64,000 bases of DNA from Bolinopsis microptera (taxonomy: Eukaryota > Ctenophora > Tentaculata > Lobata > Bolinopsidae), in NCBI RefSeq assembly GCF_026151205.1, contig NC_087073.1, positions 2,252,501 through 2,316,500 on the forward strand. Direction: 5' to 3'. Under the pieces are notes generated by a model. It had not been told where the DNA came from, ran no database searches, and saw nothing but the letters and a program-made list of their open reading frames with translations. Within the stretch, counting starts at the first letter, position 1, and every line of letters begins with the position of its first letter. This document shows positions 40,806 through 53,300 of this stretch, one piece after another. The translations under genes and the position numbers were made by a program.

Positions 40806-42474
40806 CAGGGTGGCCCAAAAGTAACTACCCACACGCAACGCTTTAAAAACTCACGTAAATTGTGTCAGAATTCCACAAAAATTTCAGAGCATTATATAAC
40901 TTAAAATTTCATTGATTACAGAGGGCGTGGCACGTCACTCCCTTTTTCTCACTATTGTCGCCATAAAGTGAGAACCCTTCGAGCTAGGAACTCCAAAGTT
41001 TATAGACACATTTGGTTTGATAATTCAAGTGATTTCCCAAAATTTCAAGTTGATTGATCATAATTAAGCAGAGTTATGATCATTTTAAGATATGGTGGAT
41101 ACTTGATCCCGACACTTAATCAGTGATCTCCTCACTCAATCAACCATCTGATTGGTTCGAGACTGCTTATAGGGCAGTAACGGAAGCGATATAACGCGAA
41201 TATCTTTGAGTTTAAGGAAAGTCACTATCTCTCTCTCTCTCTCTCTCTCTCTGTTCTGGTCAACGGTTTCTGGCCTCTTACTTAATGAAGGGGGCCTTCT
41301 CGCCGTGCCCACAGAATGCAACTCCAGCTAGCTGCATTCCAGGACTCCCAAAGTATATACGAAATCATAAAATAATAAATATCAATGCAACAGACCTCTG
41401 GAGTCTTGAAGCTGTCACTACCTGTCTCAGAGCAAACCCACTTCGGTTGTGGTACTTCGGTGGGCAGACAAGGGACTTCCGAGCAAGGTCATCTCCTGGA
41501 ATTGGTGCTATTATTAGTTTACCTGGGCGTGGTTATTTCCTGATGTTGTTTTCCTGAAATTGTGTTATTTCCTGGTGTTAAATCCTAGTAGTTTACCCAA
41601 ACAGATCTTCCTTGTCTAGTCTTTTTGACTGGTCCACAAACTTTATGATGTGGTTGAGTTTGCTGTTGATAATTTCCTCCATTGTGAGTAGAGGTTTACC
41701 AAATATTCTCATTCTGATAGTCATCAGCTGTACACATTCACAGAGGAAATGTTGTGATGTTTCTGCTTCCCCTGGGCAGTGTTCGCAGTCTTGCATCTCA
41801 AAGTTGACGTTGTTAGCCACAGTCTGAAAGTAAGCTAGTGGGCTGTGCCCTGAAAGTAGCCATGTTAGCCATCTGAGGTGAGTTCCTGTGATATTAATAT
41901 TCCTGTATTTGTATTTGTTAAGGAATAGTCCAAGAGGGATTTTCCCTTTATCACTGAGGTCGACCTGTTGGTATGTGTTGAGGTGAAAGTCACTATCAGT
42001 ATTCACTCAAAGTGATCAGATCGTCATCCCCCAACATGTTTGGTACTGCCTAATGAGGCTCATTTTTGCACGTTAGCGAATAACTCCCGATGAGATCACT
42101 GATTGGTTGACGAAATCACTGATTAGTGATTAAGTGCCGAGATCACGTATCTGCAAGATCTTAAAAGGGTCATAACTTGCCTAAATTGTGTTCAATCAAC
42201 TTGAAATTTTGGGAAATCATTTGAATTATCTAACCAAATGTGTTTAGAAACTTTGGAGTTCCTAGCTTAAAGCGTTCTCACTTTATGTCGACAATAGTGA
42301 AAAAGAGGGAGTGGCGTGCCACACCCTCTGTAATCAATAAAATTTTGCGAAACTTTCAGAAATTCTAATTTTGACCTGGATATCTATATTCTCTGAAATT
42401 TTTGTGAAATTCAAAGACGAATTATGTGAGTTGTTAAAGGGTTGCGTGTGGGTAGTTGCTTTTGGGCCACCCTG
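40806..42474. mobile_element. Tc1/mariner-like element with very long terminal inverted repeats
   Basis: Both ends start CAGGGTGGCCCAAAAG and are flanked by TA (40804-40805 and 42475-42476), the target duplication of Tc1/mariner elements. The inverted similarity continues for more than 300 bp on each side (about 40806-41145 and 42050-42474), including GGAACTCCAAAGTTT and TTCCCAAAATTTCAAGTTGA on both arms. No transposase is visible. The centre is occupied by a LINE 3' fragment. A non-autonomous element. Confidence 0.78.
41226..42006 (-). pseudogene. LINE 3' fragment with GA tail, inside the long-TIR element
   Basis: The minus strand from 42006 to 41596 encodes 137 aa ending in a C-x2-C-x8-H-x4-C motif (CEHCPGEAETSQHFLCEC), the zinc-binding motif near the end of many LINE polyproteins. 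The sequence then runs through a 3' UTR to GTTGACCAGAACAGAGAGAG and a GA repeat at 41226. The upstream RT is missing. Confidence 0.6.
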
Positions 42475-42601
42475 TACTTATACCCATAAATAATTAATGC
42501 AAACGTTGGTGGGGAAATATTTATTATATATTTATTTACATAGTGCGATGATATTTTGTAGATAAATGTGATGATGTAATAAATTTTACTTTACTTTACT
42601 T

Positions 42602-42722
42602 TGGGAGTCCTGGCATGTAGCTAGCAGGAGTTGCATTCTGTGGGCACGGCGAGAATGCTTCCCACTTACCTTAGGAGGCCAAAAACCGTTGACTGTAACC
42701 GAGAGAGAGAGAGAGAGAGAGA
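42602..42722 (+). mobile_element. Second copy of the same LINE 3' end, opposite orientation
   Basis: GGGAGTCCTGGCATGTAGCT and GGGCACGGCGAGAATGC, then CCGTTGACTGTAACCGAGAG and a GA run, mirror 41350-41226 with about 85-90% agreement by eye. It is followed by ACTTTACTTT microsatellite DNA. Confidence 0.65.
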
Positions 42723-42894
42723 CTTTACTTTACTTTACTTTACTCTACTTTACTTTATTCATAATTCAATAGATGTTTCAGTACACTTCAATACTATTTT
42801 GAAATATTTGGTGATATAATACAGGGTGACCATCGAAAACTTCCGCTAGGGATAACATTTCTCCATGAGATAAAAATTAATAAAATTATTCAAA

Positions 42895-43490
42895 CAATAT
42901 ATACTTGGCCTTGTGGCTCCAAGTTAAGATCTAGACTGTTTATATCAACAATGTTTTTTCTCGCACCTCTGTCTCCACGGAGAGAAATCACTGTTGTTCT
43001 TAGGATTTCAAAGCGAAGGCGCTTTCTAATGTATCCTACAGCATCCGAGTACCTCTGGCCAGTGCGGTACTCCATCTTACTGGCCAGCTTCTTAACCAGT
43101 CTTTCAGCTTCACCACCCATTCCACCAGAAGTCGAGAAAACTAAAGGTGTGAAGCTTCCTTTCTCCACTTCAAGAAACCCTTGCGTTGTAACATCGCTTT
43201 TTCTCATTTTCATGGGACTGGTACATCGCTGGGATCGATTTGCTTGCATTGGAGGGGGCTGGGGCATGAAATACCCTTACATCAAAAAATGCCCTCTCTG
43301 AAGCATTCCAAATCGATCTTGCAGAAATGTCCAGCCTAACTTGGTCTCCTAGGACTGTTCCCTTTGGTAGCTCTAGACCATCAACTGGAAGAAGAACCGG
43401 CTCAGTCTGCACATCCTTGCATTTCACAGTTCTCATTAGTTCTGCAAAGGTGTCTCTCAGCGAGTTGTGTCGCAGTGATAAAAATTGACA
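42895..43490 (-). pseudogene. Frameshifted remnant of a repetitive ORF (possible nuclease domain)
   Basis: Two overlapping frames read, in order, RLDISARSIWNASERAFFDV, SHENEKKRCYNARV, and then, after a shift near 43170-43200, FTPLVFSTSGGMGGEAER and RQRYSDAVGYIRKRL-type sequence. I recognise this combination from multi-copy ORFs in cnidarian genomes, usually as the tail of reverse-transcriptase-bearing proteins. The D...FDVRVF spacing could be a PD-(D/E)XK-type nuclease core, but that is inference. It is broken here. Confidence 0.5.
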
Positions 43491-43492
43491 TT

Positions 43493-44205
43493 TTCAAATT
43501 TTCCTTCCATTAAAGTTTTCTCCGGATATTCAGGTCCTAGCACCTCGATCGTAACTTTTGTCACTTCCAGTGACCTCATTGATTGATTAAGGGTCAAAAA
43601 TGGTCAATATTGTGAAATTTCTGTCAAAGAAACGGCAGAAGAGATTTTGTTAAAAAAACATTTCTTTTTAATTTCTGATAGTTTTCCAGTTATCATCTTT
43701 CTTAATCTAGCTTTCAGTACCTAAATCGTGTCTCATGCCATCCACAGTTAACTCACAAACTGGTCGTTGAAAAAATTCAGTCAAAAACGCGAAATTTGGG
43801 TCACAGAAAGTTAATATTTGAAATTGTCCCACCCATTCGACATTTTCGAAGTTACCTTTCATCAAAGTTTTCTCCGGATATACAGCTTTCGATACTTAAT
43901 TGATGGCGACTTGTTTCACTCTCACAGACCTGACTGATTGGTCAAAGGTCAAAAATTTATAAATCAAAACTGCGAAATTTCGGTCAAAGAAACGACAAAA
44001 TTTTTTTTGTTAAAGAACCTTCAAAAAATGTTTTATTAATTTCTGATGGTTTAATTCCAATAATAACACAGTTATCTTTCATAATTAAACTAATTTCAGT
44101 ACATCAATCGTGTTTCGTGCCATCCACAGTGAACTTATAAACTGGTCATATCAGAAAAATTCAGTCATAACCCATAACGGTGAAATTTAGGTCCACCGCT
44201 CATAA
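43493..44205. repeat. Two diverged tandem copies of a 360-bp unit
   Basis: Copy 1 (about 43493-43850) and copy 2 (about 43851-44205) share AAAGTTTTCTCCGGATAT, GTCAAAGAAACG, AATTTCTGATGGTTT-like and GTGCCATCCACAGT landmarks in the same order. No coding potential. Confidence 0.65.
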
Positions 44206-44765
44206 AACAGCGTTTTTCGCAAATATTTGCCCATACTAGCTTATACTTGCTTATAAACTAGCTTGCTAGTTTATTAATGCTGATTAGATCCTCTATAATA
44301 ATTACGTATATCCAAGAAGCTCGAAAAGAGCACCGTACTTGTAGCGCGATGCGTTACTGTGCCCTGCCGCGCACTCAATGAGGCTTCTCTGGCTAGATCG
44401 GCGAGATGCGCTACTGTGCCGCGCCGAGCTGCCATGAATTGACATCGTCAATTAAGCACCGTACATTATGTGTTGTGTATGCGCGATGCACTACTGGCCG
44501 CGCCGCACATCCAATTTAGTATAGGAATCTTATAGGTTGTACTGGACTTAACAAGTTTATTTTAGGATGCAATGTCTACTTATATTTATTATGATATCAT
44601 TATTCATTGTAATGGCAATAAAATTTAAATTTTGTTTTCCTTAAAGCATAAACAGCTCAAATATCGTTTTACAAACCTGTCACATGCGCGCGCTCGACAA
44701 AAATGGTTAATTGCTCATAACTCGTTAAAAATTATTTTTCCCACAGCTTATTCATTTACTGGGCG

Positions 44766-45673
44766 TTACTGGGCCACGCTCAGCCTGTCATTCCGCCTAA
44801 CATAATATATAGCCTGGGGTCCCCAGGTAAACTGGGCAGCGCTCGCGCTCAGCAGTACGTCAGCCTGTCATTCCGCCGAATCTCTATTCGGGCTGAGTGA
44901 ATTACGCGACCTCAATCGCCCTGATATGAAAAAAGTGCGAATGCTCATTGGATGTTAAAGCGCACGTGTTTAGATTACTCACAGGGGGGCTGAAACCAGG
45001 TTTTTGATCAAATGCTGCCATTTGTAGTCAAATGTCGCCAACAGTTGCTCTCGTCCAATGAAATCGCTGCAGTTTGCAAGTCAGTATGCATAATTGAATT
45101 ACATATATTCATATGCGGAGCTTGGCTTACATGATGAAGCGATTTCATTGGACGAGAGCAACTTTTGGCGACGTTTGACTACACATGGCAGCGTTTGATC
45201 GAAAACCTGGTTTCAGGTCCCCAGCTGTGTACTGGGCCGCGCTCAGCCTGTCATTCCGCGCCTAATCCCTATGTTTATGAACATGATAGCTTGATTCACG
45301 ATGTCAATCCTTCGCAGTTCGGTGAGGCACAGTGGTGCATCTCGCCGATCTACCGAAAATGCACTACTGGGTCGCACCGCGCATCAAATAATTCTTCTCG
45401 CCGGTAGATCGGCGAGATGCACCACTGTGCCTCACCGAGCTGCAAAGGATTGACATCGTGAATCAAGTTTGAAACCCAAAGTAAGAAATCGGGATCAAAT
45501 ATGATTGATACGTAACGCGCGCGTATAACATCAAACATGTGCTCATCCAATGCGAAACTAAAAGTGGTGAAAATGGAAGAATCGACTGTAGAGTGATTTA
45601 GCTTACCTGGGGACCGCAGGCTATTATGTTCATAGAGATTCGGCGGAATGACAGGCTGAGCGCGGCCCAGTAA
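44766..45673. mobile_element. Nested foldback element
   Basis: Outer inverted repeats at 44766-44831 and 45602-45673 share GTTACTGGGCC, CAGCCTGTCATTCCGCC and GTCCCCAGGTAA. A middle pair (44990-45066 and 45139-45216) shares ATTTCATTGGACGAGAGCAA. An inner pair (45290-45355 and 45402-45467) pairs 66 bp with about two mismatches. A partial copy of the outer repeat also lies at 45231-45262. No ORF or clear target duplication. Confidence 0.7.
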
Positions 45674-47540
45674 GATTTAGCGCGACCGCTTGAGGGTTGG
45701 AAGCTGTCAGTCATTAAAGGGTGCTACTCGTAAAAATTATGTTCGTCGGACGAGTCCACTCCGGCGCGCGTCCCAACATTTTATTGTCAAATTGTAATAG
45801 CTTACCGACACACCCTGTGTACAGTAAAGAAAGATGTTTAAAAACAAAACAAAAACAATTTAAACAAGATTATGCGGCCGCTTTTCTTTTGTGGATGGGC
45901 CGCTCATTCCCGAACCGTGATGGCGTATTTATTCATTATTCCAAACAACTGGGGGACGGCCCAGTCTTTACTGTTTATATAAACATGCAAATATGGCGAA
46001 CGTGACATTGCGACTGCGCGCGCGCCCAGTTAATAAATTCTATATTGAATTTTGAAAATGTGTAAACTTCTATGTAAAAACCATATGTTTATTGTTTCTG
46101 CAATGAACGGATCTGTGCAACATAGTAATACTAACACAAATACTAATAATCTGCGATCAATTAGAGCCTAGTGGGATACGTACATGATGAAATTAATAAT
46201 GTTACTGGTAGGTTCGCGCCGCGCGTCAACAAATATCTAATTCAGATTATCACGCAAATAACTTTGCGCAGGTAGTTCCACGTGGGCGATAAACAGTGCT
46301 CGCAGGCACGTACGCCGCACTCAACGCAACGCACGCTCGTAGCAAAGCTACCATATTACAAAAAAAAACCTCGATCGATTACACCTTGGCTTGAACCTCT
46401 TTGTGCCTTCGGCACGAGTCATGGATCGGGAAAAAATATGTTCTATAGCGATCTATTTATAAATATAAAACCAATCCCATTATTAATTCATGATCATTCG
46501 TTTCCGTTTACTCCAAAATGTCAGATTTATCAACTTTCACTATAATCAGAGAAAGAAACTGCGAAGCTGAAGAACAAAAAACGTTGTATCCGTTGTGACC
46601 CCCCTGTCGTTCACTATCGTCCTGACGATACAGGGGGAGCCGATAACGCACTGTGCGCGGCGGTTATACAACGTATTAACACAAAAACGTACTTCACCAA
46701 GGATTTCGGTGGCAGTATTCTGCACCTAAGATCGTCGCGATTCTGTCTATCCTAGATTGTACATAAGCGTGCATGGAAGGTCCTCGCCCCCCGTGCGCAT
46801 AGGAGCGGAGTTATACCCTACCTTGAGTTGAACGTACTAAGGATCGGATCAAGGGTTCAGGAGGCTTGAGATGTAGATTGTGGACACGATATCAACTAAT
46901 CCAGCGTCGCGTCTGCCCCCGCCACCGCTCCAGAGTCCTGTTCGTTTTCACAAAACCCATGTAGTTGCGTAGAGCTCTGTTTTGTACGGCGCCGCCGTAC
47001 AGTCGGTCGTACGCTCTAGAGGTCACGGTCCGCGGTGCTCACAATGGGAGGAGGAGAGACGTAGGATATCATTTCTTACTTTCTTGTACTTATTATGTTA
47101 GTTAGGGACATTTAGCTGCGCAGCTTCTGGTATCAGAAAAAACTGAAATTGTTTCTGAGACCGAAATTTATGGCTGGAAAGATGAAAAGATCACCGGCCT
47201 TTTCACTGCACCCTTGTGTGTTATATCAAGAAATTCATATGTGGCCCTCTGCACTCTGAAAGTCGCACAGACTTCGAATAGCTCCAAAATCATTGCATAT
47301 TAATATGTCCATACTATTTTGTTATAAATGACTAGAATTGCAATTTATGGTTTTCCAAGTTTATTTCCGAAAGAGAAGTGAAAATTCCTGAATATAGTTG
47401 TCCTTAATAAAAGTTCCCTTAATAATATTGATCAATATTATGAAACAAATCTACATGAGTCATGTAGTCTGGAACATGACATAATAAAATTAACTACAAT
47501 AACTCTGAATACTGTCAGATAACTAAAACTATATGTGGTT
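45674..47540. other. Intergenic; a more GC-rich island near 46.27-47.05 kb
   Basis: No exon, rRNA or tRNA was recognised. At about 46604-46641 CCCCCTGT and ACAGGGGG flank an internal CGT/ACG pairing, making a clear hairpin. GTACGGCG/CCGCCGTAC at about 46986-47002 is a near-palindrome. The remainder is AT-rich. Confidence 0.4.
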
Positions 47541-47541
47541 A

Positions 47542-47547
47542 TTTATT
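47542..47547 (-). terminator. Poly(A) signal of the aminopeptidase gene
   Basis: AATAAA on the minus strand about 100 nt after the stop codon at 47646, at a normal distance for a 3' end. Confidence 0.45.
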
Positions 47548-47645
47548 GGAAATAATTGATAATACCAATTATAAAGCATTAAATTAAAAATATAGAGCAA
47601 AATATGAAAAATAAACATCAGTCGATTATAATCTGTGTTGAGAAA

Positions 47646-50334
47646 TCAGTATAGTACTGTCACAAAACATCGCCTAATTCTAATTAGCGATGTTTTGACT
47701 GACTCCTGAACAGCAGATTTGTGTTTCTCAAGCCAACCAATGTTTCCCTTGATACTCTGAAGAGCTGATTCGTAAGCTGCTCTGCCAGGTCCCAGACTTT
47801 CCAGTTGACCGGAGAAGAACTCTGTTATCTGAAATATAACCTCAGTTAGATTAACACTATCACACTTAGTTCTCCTGATTTATAAATAGCTTCTAATATT
47901 TGACCGGCCTCATGGGACTATGGCTTGCTGAAATAGTAACATCAACTAATCGAAAACTGTACTGAGGAATCGTAAATTATTACCAAAAATGAAAAAACTT
48001 TCCTCCGATTGTGGAGATTTAAAACAAATAACACTGGCAGGGAAGCCCTCCAGGTGGGAAAAACTAACCTCGTATGTTTGTTGGTCAGCGGAAATCAGAA
48101 CAGAACTCAGCGATGGTAAAGCATTCAACAGCAAATAGGGCATCTGTGAATCTGAAAACAGGCAGTCAACGGTTATTGTTTTACCGTTTTTAAATTTCTC
48201 AATGGATGATATTTTGTCGAGACCACGAATAATTGAGATCAATTATTCGAGGTCTCGAAAAAAATCATTCATTATTCTGAATTTAAAAATAAAATTAAAG
48301 GAGGACAAAGAATATAAGCAGAAACAGAGGAAGCCAGAACCTTTAATTAAAAACATTAAAAAACATACTCTTCGGTGAATTCCCGTTGCCAGTTTAGCAC
48401 CAAAAAATCCCAAGAAACCTCTCGTCCAAGCTTAGTTTGAGCGATACTCCGGCCCAGTATTGTAGAGGGAGTCACTTCGACGCATAAGATAGGATCCAGG
48501 CAAAACTCAGAGAAACTGAAGTGTAAATAAGAGCTGAGTAGTTGGGAAGTAAAAGTGGTCAGCGTACCTAGTGGTACACTGTGGTACACTGTGGTACACT
48601 GTGGTACACTGTGGTACACTGTGGTACTAGTGGTACACTGTGGTACCTAGTGGTACACTGTGGTACTATGAGATATTCATATAAGGAAAATTTTGATAAT
48701 TTTAAAAGCAGAGACCAACAACCTGAATTAATATTCGGATACGTAATCTTGATAATAAATACTTTGTAGAAACTTACTTTTTGAGCGTATCCTTGTCCTG
48801 AATCAGACCTAAAGCTTGATAAATTGTTTGTTGTTCACTGGCTGAGTCAGAATTCTGGAATTTTTTCCACAAGAAGTTCCAGTTATCTATAACATCTCGT
48901 AATTTACCAGACATAACCGTGTTCAGCATAGTGATCTTAAACTCGGATTTAGGCTCAATGCCGTTTTTATAGGCATCGAATTTAGCTTTTGCAACATTGA
49001 CACACTCCTCGACTTCGTAAGGCATGCTAACTGGACAGCAAACAATACTTTCAGCCTGGTCAATAAATAATGTTTCAGATAATTTGAAAAGCTTCCAATA
49101 TTTTCCATGGTGGGTAGTCGGCGACACGTGGGGGGTCGGCGGCGCGCAGATGAAACACAGGTGCAATATAAATATGTAATTAATAATGTTCAATTTAAGC
49201 ATATTTGGTGTCTTGAGTTCAATTTGTATGCGTATCGTTTACTTTTTGCTTTCTATGTCTGAGGTTCGTCAAAATAAGGCTTAAATAAAAATGATAGGTA
49301 AGGTTTAAACACTCAAACATGTCTTGAAACCGTGTTGCAGCATCATAGGTAAGTCTTTTTCAGCTGTGGCGTTAGTTTGAAGGTAGTCGGCCCCGAATTT
49401 CATCCAAACAGTGTCTTAAAGGTACCCTGGTACTTGCTCTGCAATGCACATATTTGGAATGTTAGATTTACGCCCATGCACACAACCAGGCTTTCTCTCC
49501 GAAGTCAAGAGAAGACTATTGAATTCTGGGTGAAGAACAAAACTGGTCGGATGCGATAATTTCCCCCCATCCCCAACATTCCCCCACCCAAACTTCAAAA
49601 TCAAAAATAACAAATAACAAAAAATCACCCAACACTCTCCTCGCAGAGTAAACCCCTCATATGACATGTCGTGTCTGCTAATTATTCCTACTATCTGCCC
49701 CTGTACCTCTACCTCACACCTATTTTAACTCCACTTCTGACATTACTCACACCTCCCCACGCCCACCAAATCCAACTCTATACCCTAATCCAAATATGTA
49801 TTAACCCTCTGCCGTAGTGACACTGCTCCTAGCGAGCAGCATGGTCAAGGGCGCGTACGCTCATAATCTCTGTCAATGCAATTATACTATATTATATGCA
49901 TCTTAGTAGTCCCCTGAGAATGGGTGAGTACTGACTAGTATAAACGCAGGAATGTGTCGTACAGTAAGCCCTGAACTTCTGGTATTTTTAGAGCCTGAGT
50001 GGGAGACAAATCAGTAAAATCAGTGTTAAGAATCTAATGCTGAGTTATTAAAGCTGACTGATAATTCGACTGAATAAAAATTAGAAACGTTCGAATAAAA
50101 GTTAAAGAAAAAGAAACCTTGTAGTTTTCTTCATCACTGATATGTTTCGTGAGCCTCTCGTTAAGATCAAAACTGTAGTTAACGATGTAGTAACCCGCGC
50201 TATTCATGTTCAGCCTGATGAAGCTATCAAGATCGGAGAAATCAAACTCTATAAGGACCGTGTCATGAGGTTTCAGCCACGCGAACTCGATATCGGCTCC
50301 TGTCATGTATTCGATGGGCACATACCATTGGTAC
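47646..50334 (-). CDS. Aminopeptidase C-terminal (ERAP1-C-like) exons
   Basis: 50118-50334 encodes [12 protein letters not shown] and [14 protein letters not shown]. 48778-49055 has [18 protein letters not shown] and YQALGLIQD. 48365-48533 has [13 protein letters not shown]. 48069-48143 is a short helix exon. 47646-47828 ends with [19 protein letters not shown] and the stop. These follow the alpha-helical C-terminal domain of M1 enzymes. The exons normally found between the first and second of these were not recognised in 49056-50117. Confidence 0.86.
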
Positions 50335-53300
50335 CTGCTCACATTCAGTGATGTTATTGTTAAACTAAAAACATTGTATTACTATTAGAAGTCCAAGCGA
50401 CTGGATTTCGTGTAATAACGACACTGTTGTTCGTGGCCGTTTTTATAAAATCCTAAAAATGATTTTTATGAGTCCCTTGTTAAAACAACAGCGGAAATTA
50501 CCCGTAAGGAGATTCTTTGTCCCCAGACACATCAGATCCTGAAATAAGGAACCGTCTTTGAGAGATGGCAATATGGTTGTCATCATAACGTCTTACTTCC
50601 AAAACAGGAAAGTTCATTTGCAGAGTCCAAGTATTCATCACTGTAAGAACCTCCGATGGTTCAGCATATCGGTGTGTATTCAGCATACCAGTATGTGTTC
50701 AGTTACCTGTGTGTAATGCCTCTTGGATATTAATTCTTTAGATTATCGGAGTTAATTGACTTCAGCCAACGATAGTTGGTGAACCCACGTCAGTGTCAGG
50801 ACCAAGATAAAAGTGACAACCAAGATAGCGTTTTGGAGCAATCACAAAGCTGAAGCGAGCGCAGTCAATCATAACTAATCAAGCTAAGTTAAGATAGCGC
50901 TCTAAGGAACCCCTCACGGTCGTTAAACGGAGTTAGTCAATCGAGAAGTAATCAAGATAACACAATTCTCATTAACGACCTCCTAACGAGGAGGATATAA
51001 ATATACGGCACAATACTTAGTTGGGGCTCTCTCTCTCTCTCCAGTCCTCACCAACCTGGGTTCTCTCCACAACGGACTCTCTTACGACAGGATGGAATAC
51101 TACTCTTGGAGGAGCACTGACGACATATCATCGTGAACAGCGGAGATCATCACATATCTAGAGTCCAACCCATCGGAACTCCTTTCCTGTAACTAACTCC
51201 TTTCCTATACTGAGGTGAGTACTCCTAGGACGGGCTAATAGGTTACGTGTTAAATATTCTATTGAAGACTATTGTATGTTTACTTCTAATTACATTGATG
51301 TCGGAAGTTCTATTCCGGCCCCCTTAAATAGGCGTATGTTACTAGTCTCTAAACGAAGTATGTGACTATTGAGTCACCAGCCAGGAAATATCCTGAGCTA
51401 TAATTGTGATTGAAATTACTAAGTTCCTTCCCGCCACTTGCGGGAATAATGCTCCCGAGTATCCGTGGTTGGGTACCACTATATTAGTGGGACGTTACGA
51501 ACTCGGGACCCTGGTGGACCTGAAGGAGGACATGATGTAGGTAAGTCGAACTCGTTACTCCGGCTAGCCAGGCATAATCATGTTTCAAGAGTTGTAGGAG
51601 CGCTCTTGTGGAGCCTAAAATAAGCACTCCACCCTAGGTTTATCTAAGTACAGTTTGGTCCACCATTGTAGATTACGGTAGTCTTCCACCTGACCGCCGG
51701 GTCTTACAAATTGGAGCCTGATACGGGACCCAACTGCGGGTCCCCGGGCAGTATTGTACCCTGTGTGGAAGCAGGAAATGAACGAGTAATACTATTAATA
51801 ACACGCTCTAATTGAGGCCTGATATGTGCACTCACAGTACTTCAATTGAAATACGAGCCTACATATTATACGTAACACGTCCTTATCAGTACAAACACGA
51901 GTATATAGCTCGCATAAGTAAAAGCGTACGTGATCTAAAAGATTTGTTAACAAATTTCTCCCGCATATTATACTGGAGTGACGCTGACGTGGATCTAGAC
52001 GAGAAACACAGTACGAGTGATGACGGAAACAACGACTCCAGAGGACACTTCTTGGAAACACTACACACTATGGAATCCACGGCCAGGATGAAAATCTAGG
52101 AAAAACAGGTCTGTGTATTCAACATTATTGGCTATCCACAGTAATATCGATCCCCGTTAATGGATCATTAACTCAGGGTCTAGCCACCCCCTTCTTTTAT
52201 ATCGGGTAATCTTTCGTAAAATATTGACATTGTACCAAGAAGTTTCAAATACACTGAGATACTGTAGTGTAGGCACTTTGCCACAGCAATTTTTAAATCT
52301 AAAAACGGGAGTGTTAAGTTACAAGTTTGATCGTTAATCGCCAGTCACAGCGAGATGACGATAGTGAGGTTTAAGAGTTAATATTTGACCAACCTTCGGA
52401 GAAGGGAGGCGATGCGTCCAGTATATTATTAACTAGGATCACTTCACATTCACCGTAGCGTTACCTTGGTTACCTTCATAATCACTATCACCCAACCAAA
52501 ATCCACATTCATTGACTGTAACCGGGGTAACGAAAATTGCGTTTAAGGAAATTAAACAGAGCCCGGACATTAAACTGGTGTCATGCCAAACCTTGATAAA
52601 GTTCGCGTGACCGTTCAGCGCTCTGCGCTACGAGCTATATCATGATTAACAAATTCCACTCCATCACCGTTTATGTGTGGAGACCGAAAATTGGCATCAC
52701 GTGACACTGGTCAATTGATGGGATCTAAACACTTCGTCACTCACGGGTCATACCAAGGGGTGCTAACCCTAATGGTTGTCTAACTAACGTGTCATGATTA
52801 TTTTTTATATGCGAAAAAAAAAAGAATTGTGCGGAATATCATTTAGTGTTATTAGGCACGTTCTAAGTGTTGGGAACACTGTGAAAAGTTACGAGTGGTA
52901 ACTTGTTAAATGAGCCAATAGTGACTCATCATGGTCGAGCAGTGACTCGTTGAAATGAGCCAATAGTGACTCATCATGGTCGAGCAGTGACTCGTTGAAA
53001 TGAGCCAATAGTGACTCATCATGGTCGAGCAGTGACTCGTTGAAATGAGCCAATAGTGACTCATCATGGTCGAGCAGTGACTCGTTGAAATTTACAATAG
53101 TGACTCATCACGGTCGAGCAGTGCCTCGTTAAAAAGAGCCCACAGTGACTCATCACGGTCGAGCAATAGCTCGTTGAAAGGAGTCAATAATGAACCAACA
53201 CGGTCGAGTGGTGGCTCGTTAATATAAGCCAGCAGTGGCCGGCAAATGGTTCATAACATAGCTTAAAACACCTTCCGATCAGAGTAGCAGTGTTCCTCCG

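Noticed and set aside
46270-47060. Possible structural RNA or rRNA fragment in the GC-rich island
   Set aside because: I could match no rRNA, snRNA or tRNA signature; only a simple hairpin is clear.
51812-52099. 95-codon ORF after the primer binding site as a Gag or accessory gene
   Set aside because: No recognisable motif, and an overlapping antisense ORF of similar size suggests chance.
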